From Aporrectodea caliginosa (taxonomy: Eukaryota; Annelida; Clitellata; Crassiclitellata; Lumbricidae): DNA of 64,000 nt. The first letter of the stretch is position 1. Every line of letters begins with the position of its first letter. Position numbers and translations under genes: made by a program. Positions 58,258 through 64,000 of this stretch are shown piece after piece. The notes under the pieces were generated by a model. The model was not told the origin of the DNA, did no database searches, and was given only the letters and a program-made list of their open reading frames with translations. The DNA lies in the NCBI GenBank assembly GCA_020284085.1, contig JACEVL010000692.1:225001-289000 (forward strand), in the 5' to 3' direction.

Positions 58258-58480
58258 ACATTTATTAAGCGCCACTACATAATGACCAAGCATCAACCTA
58301 TGGCGCTGAGTAATTGTGAGTGAAGGACTACGCAGTAACCGTGTCTGAGGCAAGACTCGAATCAATCAATCAATCAATCAATCAATCATAGAATTTATAT
58401 AGCGCCTCTTCAAGGGGCTCTGCTCAGAAGGCCACGAGTCATTGTTAGAAGACTCGCGCTCTAACCAATCACGTCTCAGC
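58258..58480 (-). mobile_element. SINE-like fragments with L2 tail around (AATC)n
   Basis: The complement of 58262-58358 resembles the SINE body (GTCCTTCACTCACAATTACT) with a GGCGCTTAATAAATG end. After (AATC)n, 58390-58470 holds TTTATATAGCGCCTCTTCAA and the complement of an A-box (CGCGCTCTAACCAATC). Confidence 0.6.
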
Positions 58481-59027
58481 TTGATATAGACCTATCCATG
58501 GCTGCAGACATCGGGTTAGGCCTATATCAATCTACCCTGACAGTGATTTGAATCCCATAGTTTATACTGACAGTCCAGCTGCACCCTAACAACTGTGGAG
58601 TGTAGACAATTAATCGATCTCAGCAGACTATCTATTAATAGCGTCGACCTTACACTATCTAGGATCAACATGACAGACAGCGATACGAGTGTTTTCAACA
58701 AAGTTATTAACTATTTCCTTTCGACGTCAATAATACTCCAACGATCTGGGGCGACGTTTAATCATGTCACGTAGGCCAGTTTAGGCCTGGACTAAAGAGA
58801 AGGCCTAAGAGAATTAATTATCTGTGATTCGGTTGTTGCTATATCCAGGCGGATCGTCCGAGATAAGACCGACTGGAGCGTCATCTAGGCTGAACGAATT
58901 GCACCAGTGGCCTTCGTTTTGTGGACAACCTTGAGCAAGCTGTAGACCGATGACTGGTGTTATGCAGCTGTGAGAGACCTGGTGAGAGATCAAGTCTCAC
59001 AATAGGCTAAATGCGTTAGAATAGGTT

Positions 59028-59030
<3 letters not shown>
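58481..59030. other. No gene recognised
   Basis: Contains several TAGGCCT words. No repeat partner found in the window. Confidence 0.35.
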
Positions 59031-59069
<39 letters not shown>

Positions 59070-59365
59070 TTATATAGCGCCTCTTCAATGGTTCTATTCA
59101 GAGGCGCTCCGAGCGAGGCCCGATCATAGAGAAAAGTATTCAGTTGTGTATAGAAGGGAGTAGAATGAGTACGAGGGGATAAGCGAAGGAAGGATGGTAA
59201 GTCGTTCCACGTTGTTGGACCAACGATAGAGAATGCTCGGCGCTGCTTAGTAGCAGTGCGGGCAAAAGGGACCAAAAAGTCACCCCTAGAAGAGGAACGG
59301 AGGGCTGATCGACCTGTGAGAGAAGAAGATAGAGTAAAGATGGAACGTAGATAGCGATCTGGCCA
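59031..59365 (-). mobile_element. L2-like LINE 3' end with (ATTG)n tail
   Basis: The minus strand encodes VPFARTATKQRRAFSIVGPT, then TWNDLPSFLRLSPR and LEEALYK-like IEEALYKLID. The 3' end TTTATATAGCGCCTCTTCAA abuts (AATC)n at 59031-59068. Very close to the copy at 8420-9063. Confidence 0.85.
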
Positions 59366-59435
59366 TGGTGTTAATAAGTCCCAGCGTTTCCAGAGCCAAT
59401 GGGATGAAGATGGGTGTGCCCAGTAGCGCGTTATG
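59366..59435 (+). repeat. Short repeat shared with 57865-57935
   Basis: CCCAGCGTTTCCAGAGCCAA and GTGCCCAGTAGCGCGTTAT match CCCGGCGTTTCCATAGCCA and GTGCCCAGTAGCGCATTAT. Confidence 0.75.
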
Positions 59436-59655
59436 ATGGCCTAGTGATTAGTGTGTTGGACTGTCAACCGAAACGTCGATGGTTCAAATCCCAACGGGTG
59501 AAATTTGCTTTCACTCTTGAGATTTCTTTTCCACCTGCACTATTCAGCTATAATGAGCACACTGACAGTTCGCTGTCGCTGGAAAGATGAAGCGATGGCG
59601 AGGACTTGGCACCGCCCACATATGCTGAGGCTAAGAAAATGAAGTCGCCAACACT
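59436..59655 (+). mobile_element. tRNA-derived SINE, near full length
   Basis: A-box GATGGCCTAGTGATTAGTG, B-box GATGGTTCAAATCCC, body AGATTTCTTTTCCACCTGCA, 3' block GCTAAGAAAATGAAGTCGCC. Same family as 5528-5800. Ends in (ATT)n. Confidence 0.85.
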
Positions 59656-59656
59656 G

Positions 59657-59770
<114 letters not shown>

Positions 59771-60660
59771 TACTATTTACCTATTTTGTTAGTAATTTTT
59801 GCCTATTTTATTATTATTAATATTCAAGTTGTAATTCGCGTTCTCCTTCTCGTTCTTCTTCTTCTTCACTCCATGTTATGTAAGACTAGGTTAGGTTACT
59901 TTAGGCTGGATTCAGCTATCTACCTCTCTCTCTCTCTCCCAGTCTCTCTCTTCCTGTCCGTCTGTTTCTCTGCCTATATCTCTCTCTCCCTTCCAAGTTG
60001 CCTAACATCACCTAACAGAAACCCCGGTCATCGCCTAGTTCATTCGTGACGATTATCTACCCACTCTCCTTCGGCCGATCGGTCGCTAGTTCAAGGCTTA
60101 TCAGCTTCGTACCTGACCGACTCCTGGTACGGTGGCCCTATCACGCGCCTACCTGTCGCAGCCAGCCCTTGACACGTCTACCTAACCTGACAACGGACGA
60201 AGGCTGGACGCCGCCGTCACAACGATACAGCTGATAAGCCGACTCTTCGTCGCTCTGCTGATAAGAGCCCCTTATCGTTGATACACACACCCGTGAATAG
60301 ACTCTCGGATTGTTTTCGGTCGGGTATATTTACGAGCAGCCGAGGCCTTCGTCGCATATCAGTCATCGGTGGACAGGTGGCGCTTTTGCTCAGGCGGCGA
60401 TCGACTTACCTGCGCAGGTAGATGATGAGGCGTAATGAGCGGTCGTGAAGACCGTTTTACGATTTCGGTCACGGATTTCGTCTTTTGTCGTGGAGTGTTG
60501 GGCACAAGGGGTATTTCAAAGTCGCTATTAATCTCAGTTAGACTACAGCGCAGTAGTAATGGTAGTAGTGGTGGTAGTTGTAGTGGTATTATAGTGTTAG
60601 TGGTGAGTAGCAGACGTAGGCGTGGGAGTAGTATAAGTAGTAAGTTTTGCTTGACGACAC
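59771..60660. other. No gene proven; GC-richer island at 60000-60440
   Basis: This is one of the few CpG-containing, less repetitive stretches. A 62-residue open frame (60046-60234) and a 90-residue one (60435-60707) lack recognisable domains. The ACAGCTGATAAGCC/CTGCTGATAAGAG words repeat locally. Confidence 0.35.
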
Positions 60661-60661
60661 T

Positions 60662-60706
60662 TTATGTATGTATGTATGTATGTATGTATGTATGTATGTA
60701 TGTATG
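60662..60706. repeat. (TATG)n microsatellite, SINE tail
   Basis: About ten units adjacent to the L2-type tail of the next element. Confidence 0.95.
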
Positions 60707-60850
60707 AGCACTTGTTATAGCGCCCCTTCAAGATTCTACTCAGAGGCGCTCCCGACTACAACGCGGACACTGAATCGGAGTTTCACGCCGAAGCGCATGA
60801 GCAATTGCGAGTGAAGGACTTGCCCTGGGTCCCTACGCTGCTAGAGCCGC
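60706..60850 (-). mobile_element. Headless L2-tailed SINE
   Basis: Matches the tail and body of the SINE at 17122-17342 (GAGCACTTGTTATAGCGCCC to GGACTTGCCC) but stops before the tRNA-like head. Confidence 0.8.
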
Positions 60851-60904
60851 TGACGTCACTTTACCTTGCACGTGATACTCTTCGGTAATCAAGCTTTTGG
60901 CGAT

Positions 60905-60975
60905 TGGATGGATGCAGAGTTTTGCGACAGCTTAAGGCAACAAAGGCCGTTGACGTCGATAGAAATTAGTTTGAC
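60905..60975 (+). repeat. R85 repeat, diverged copy
   Basis: GGATGCAGAGTTTTGCGACA and GGCCGTTGACGTCGATAG; similar to the diverged copy at 10211. Confidence 0.65.
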
Positions 60976-61109
60976 TTAATGCAGCCAACCTGTAGCGTAG
61001 CTTTCTGCTTTCACTTATACGGCAACTATCACATTTAAAAGAGGTATGTTATTATTTTAAACATTACTCACCTTTCCTATGGCATAATAATGCTAAAATA
61101 CAGCTAATT

Positions 61110-61370
61110 AAATTCCAGAGTTTAACGACATATTGTGCCGTCTAGGACCGTTGACGTCGCCCTCCTCCTTTCTCCAGGATCGGGACTGGCATTATATTGT
61201 ATTAGTAACACGAACGGCAGCTCTTCTTCTTTTGCAGTTTAACGACACTGTGTAGTAAGAAAGGCCATTAGCGTCGCCCTCCTCCTTCATCCAGGCTTGG
61301 GACTGGCACTGGCTGGAACTAAGCACGGGTGTGCAATGCACGGACGTCCAGTTGCGGAGGTAACATCGCC
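61110..61370 (+). repeat. Two R100 copies in tandem
   Basis: AGTTTAACGACA...TGACGTCGCCCTCCTCC at 61118 and CAGTTTAACGACACTGTGT...TTAGCGTCGCCCTCCTCC at 61237. The second ends with CACGGACGTCCAGTTGCGGA. Confidence 0.8.
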
Positions 61371-61539
61371 CTTGCGGACTTAGTCGTCGATCCTCGTCTC
61401 CGGCAGGCCAGAAGTCAGAGTCTACTGAAGCTCCCTCGACAGGGTGTACGCATCTGGCATTTACACCGTCGATGATCTTTTGAGGCAGCCACTCAAACGG
61501 CGCTCCGAGGGAGTGTACGATCTAAATGTTGTTTTCGTT

Positions 61540-61668
61540 CGACACCTTTAAAAGGCTAATGATCGACGTTACATAATTATATCAATGAATAAAAATTGAA
61601 CGGTAACAAATTATGGTCATGGATTTATATAACGTCGACCGTTTGCCTTTTAAAGGTGTCGAATGAGA
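61540..61668. mobile_element. Small foldback/MITE-like inverted-repeat element
   Basis: TTCGACACCTTTAAAAGGC at the left is repeated as its exact complement at the right (61650-61668). Inner arms with TCGACGTTA also pair. Unit about 125 bp. No target duplication is certain. Confidence 0.65.
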
Positions 61669-61744
61669 ACGTTCCACACTCAGCGTTAAATTATAATTAT
61701 CTCAGTTGATAGGGACAGCGGCTTTGGCCCTCCATTGATTTCAA

Positions 61745-61860
61745 TGCTTATTTTCTTCTTAACGACGCAGTGACAGAATAAATACGATGAGCGTCGCCCT
61801 CCTCCTACACCCAGGCTTAGGACTGGCACCACCTGAGTATATGATAGTGGCGGATCGGAT
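61745..61860 (+). repeat. R100 repeat, near complete
   Basis: TTCTTAACGACGCAGTGACA, ATGAGCGTCGCCCTCCTCCT, CCAGGCTTAGGACTGGCACC, ending GATAGTGGCGGA. Confidence 0.8.
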
Positions 61861-61984
61861 AATACCAGTGTTTAGCGACATCTTGCGGGTGACGTTATCG
61901 TCGACGTCATCATCTGCAGACTTGAATAAAGATTTAATAAGTGACCACCTACGTTTTAGGTGGTGGAAGTAGTACGTTGGTTGA

Positions 61985-62200
61985 ATAAGTCGGAGGGTTG
62001 CCACAATGACGCCAGGTATGGGTTCGAACCCTGTATCTGTGGCAACGGGTACACTGTATAATGTATTTAGGATGATCTCCTTTACAGGGTAAACTGCGTC
62101 AGAGGAGATGGCTAGGGAGACAACTGGTCAAACGAGGCGGAGACAACTGGTCAAACGAGGCCGAGAAAATCGAGTCGCCAGCTTGCTGATCTTTTTCCTT
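61985..62200 (+). mobile_element. tRNA-like SINE fragment
   Basis: GGGTTCGAACCC is a canonical B-box; the 3' part GCCGAGAAAATCGAGTCGCC resembles the 3' block of the 5528/59436 SINE family. GACAACTGGTCAAACGAGGC is duplicated in tandem (about 62118-62165). Confidence 0.55.
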
Positions 62201-62415
62201 TATTGGGCCAGGTCACTGAGTTTATCGAAGTCATCCGAAATTATAACTTTGGATTTGTTGTATTTGTTCATTTAAATCAAGTTTTTAAATTTAATATAAG
62301 CGCGAAGAATATTATTATTATTTTTATCGGTGGCATAATAATATTATTAATTTTGTTGTTAAATAGAAATGTTAATAATTGTCAAATGAAGTCGCGTAAT
62401 GTCCGCGCTTATATA

Positions 62416-62474
62416 ATAATATTATTGTATAGCTTCAATATCGCGATATCGAAGTTATACAATAATATTATCTG
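62416..62474. other. Near-perfect ~56-bp palindrome (hairpin)
   Basis: The left arm ATAATATTATTGTATAGCTT and the right arm pair around a central ATATCGCGATAT with two mismatches. The sequence is AT-rich apart from the CGCG centre. Confidence 0.8.
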
Positions 62475-62834
62475 AACGAATCTCCAGAGAATACTTACTT
62501 AACCATTCGGCCAGTTGAACACCTCTTTCTCACTTCCACGAGACAAATATATAAGGGAAGCAACAGTAAACCGTGTATTTGACTCTCTGGTCCCCATTGA
62601 TATTATTACATGATGTCGTTAAACAATGAATATTAGAGATACTGTAAGGCTCTGTTTTGACACCTCTCGGACGCTCAAAACTCTCCTTTTCTTTACATTG
62701 AATTTTCGGCAACGGACTTTGATGTCATATAACGACGCTAAACTTTGGAATAAAAAATCCCGCATATTGAACATATGCCATACGAACAGTGAGAACTGTT
62801 CAAAATAATTTATGTCGACGTCAACAGTCTTTAA

Positions 62835-63015
62835 TTGTATTGTATTGTATTTGAACACTTGTTATAGCGCCCCTACCAGATTTCCCATTCAGAGGCGCTC
62901 AACTCAATGCTATAAGATGTCGTTAAACTGTTGCGCTTGTGAATAAGCTGGTGCCCCGCGCCTAGTTTTAGAGTAGCGCTTTAGAAATTTGTGGTTTACG
63001 ATTACGATTACGATT
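62835..63015. mobile_element. Two L2-type tails back to back
   Basis: Minus tail at 62835-62900 (ATTGTATTGTAT, then GTTATAGCGCCCCTACCAG and CAGAGGCGCTC). Plus tail at 62930-63013 (GTGAATAAGCTGGTGCCC, TAGCGCTTTAGAAATTTG, (ATTACG)n). Confidence 0.7.
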
Positions 63016-63221
63016 GGATCCAGCTCGTCAGAGGCGCATGATCGAAGCTGGTTGTACCAGTTGAAAGATTGGATCTGACAGTGCCAGTGGCGATCTACAT
63101 GCCAGATCTAATTCTTCCAGCTGGTACTGCGGCTCAGAGGCACAGCTCACAGCCGAACAATTCGTCGGAGGTACATAGGTTCTCGAACTACCAAGATGGC
63201 GATCGTCACAGATAGGTTGGT

Positions 63222-64000
63222 GTACAGTAGGGTGGTCCTTAGCTCCATGTAACAGAAAATTTTGATGAATTTAAAAGAAAGCACCCTTCCAACTTATTGC
63301 TTTAGGTACAAAAATATGTATATTGAAAAGTTTGTAAAGATTTTATAAGTTTTAGAGGTTGCTACCGGACCGAACATATATCAAATTGTAAAAAATCCGC
63401 TGATAAAACATTGAATATTGTATATAGTGTGTAATATTCTTGTGCAAAAATTCAAAAACTTCTGGTGGACAGTGGTATTTACTACTTGGGTCAATAAACA
63501 TAAGTGAACATGAAAATGTTGAGTTCCAATTAATATTTAAAATATTAATGCATCAGTGTCTTTTTGTTCCTGTCTGGATATCTTTGACGATATTCCTTAA
63601 CAACCAACAGCAGAAACTGCTTCTGATCCTCGCTATTTGTTGGAAGCTGTAATACTTGCACACGAGTGCCACTCCACGCTCTGCTATGTCATTCATAACA
63701 CTTATTGAGCTAGCGGTGGGTTTTTACTAAACAGTTGTTATCTTTTGGCCAAGCATCAACATCTTGTTGAAGGAAACTTGATGGAATGCCTGTAATGCTG
63801 AAGAAACTTCTGGTCTTTTCCCTAACAAAATCTTCCAGTTGCTTCGAGCTGATCAATGTTGTTCTCTTTTGAGGATGTTGATGCCAATTTTGTCCAGAGC
63901 AGTAACCATTTGGCGCTTGGTATCATTGGAGACCCTGTCATGAAAGTATGCATAAGCCAGCAATTCCTCCGACAGATACCAGAGGTGACCCAGAAATGTT
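63222..64000 (-). pseudogene. Decayed transposon-like coding remnant at the window edge
   Basis: On the minus strand, starting at the right edge, three successive frames read FLGHLWYLSEELLAYAYFHD and SNDTKRQMVTALDKIGI; then KQLEDFVREKTRSFFSITGI and QQDVDAWPKD; then NDIAERGVALV and EDQKQFLLLVVKEYRQRYP. I associate these phrases with a multicopy uncharacterised protein family in invertebrates, often repeat-like, but cannot name it. At least two frameshifts break it. CAGTAGGGTGGTCC at 63223 may be the element's terminal repeat. The remainder lies beyond the window. Confidence 0.5.

Noticed and set aside
57855..58365. Overlapping open frames of 126-166 residues on both strands
   Set aside because: They are translations of a triplet microsatellite (His, Ile, Asp, Met runs).
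60046..60707. Short open frames in the GC-richer stretch
   Set aside because: No domains and no splice evidence; left as unexplained sequence.

Overview
This is a repeat-dense, AT-rich eukaryotic (metazoan) window. The evidence is GT-AG introns, a formin exon, several non-LTR retrotransposon families, tRNA-derived SINEs, hAT and piggyBac-type DNA transposons, and very many microsatellites. There are no bacterial operons, rRNA genes or CRISPR arrays. A marine invertebrate is likely, but I cannot fix the phylum from sequence alone.

Only two host genes can be supported. (1) At 870-1646 on the minus strand is one 259-codon exon of an INF2-type formin: end of the armadillo-like DID, a proline-rich FH1, and the start of FH2. 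The other exons lie outside the window or were not recognised. (2) At 31117-35502 on the plus strand is a four-exon gene for a predicted 408-residue protein with an F-box-like motif and a C-terminal beta-propeller-like region. Its F-box exon is tandemly duplicated. The two copies encode identical protein, and phase arithmetic shows that a transcript including both would stop at once, so they can only be alternatives. A 3' part of this gene has been duplicated about 13.5 kb downstream (48305-48955), fused at its left edge to a SINE, and has lost its 5' exons.

Layout: 0-4 kb, low-complexity DNA, the formin exon, a long-ORF L2-like LINE and an RTE-like fragment. 4-12 kb, SINEs, TC tracts, LINE and hAT fragments. 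12.4-15.5 kb, an L2-like LINE split by a 902-bp DNA transposon. 17-23 kb, a SINE with an L2-like tail, a second copy of a 490-bp repeat, and an hAT element with an 8-bp target duplication and a LINE nested inside. 24-27 kb, two head-to-tail LINE copies separated by (ATT)n. 27-31 kb, (GAT)n, a G/T-skewed degenerate repeat, local duplications and a minisatellite. 31-36 kb, the F-box gene. 36-42 kb, LINE and SINE remnants. 42.6-55.8 kb, a decayed array of about seven copies of a roughly 1.0-1.3-kb noncoding unit, broken by a piggyBac-type element, the duplicated gene piece, L2 fragments, a 650-bp LINE with a 13-bp target duplication and a possible TA-flanked MITE. 56-64 kb, an hAT MITE, SSRs, SINEs, a small inverted-repeat element, a hairpin, and a decayed multi-frame coding remnant at the right edge.

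Many microsatellites sit exactly at the 3' ends of LINEs and SINEs, and many short tRNA-like elements share one of two 3' tails. This suggests that retrotransposition has seeded much of the simple-sequence DNA. Two short interspersed repeats, here called R85 (~85 bp) and R100 (~100 bp), recur across the window without an obvious family.
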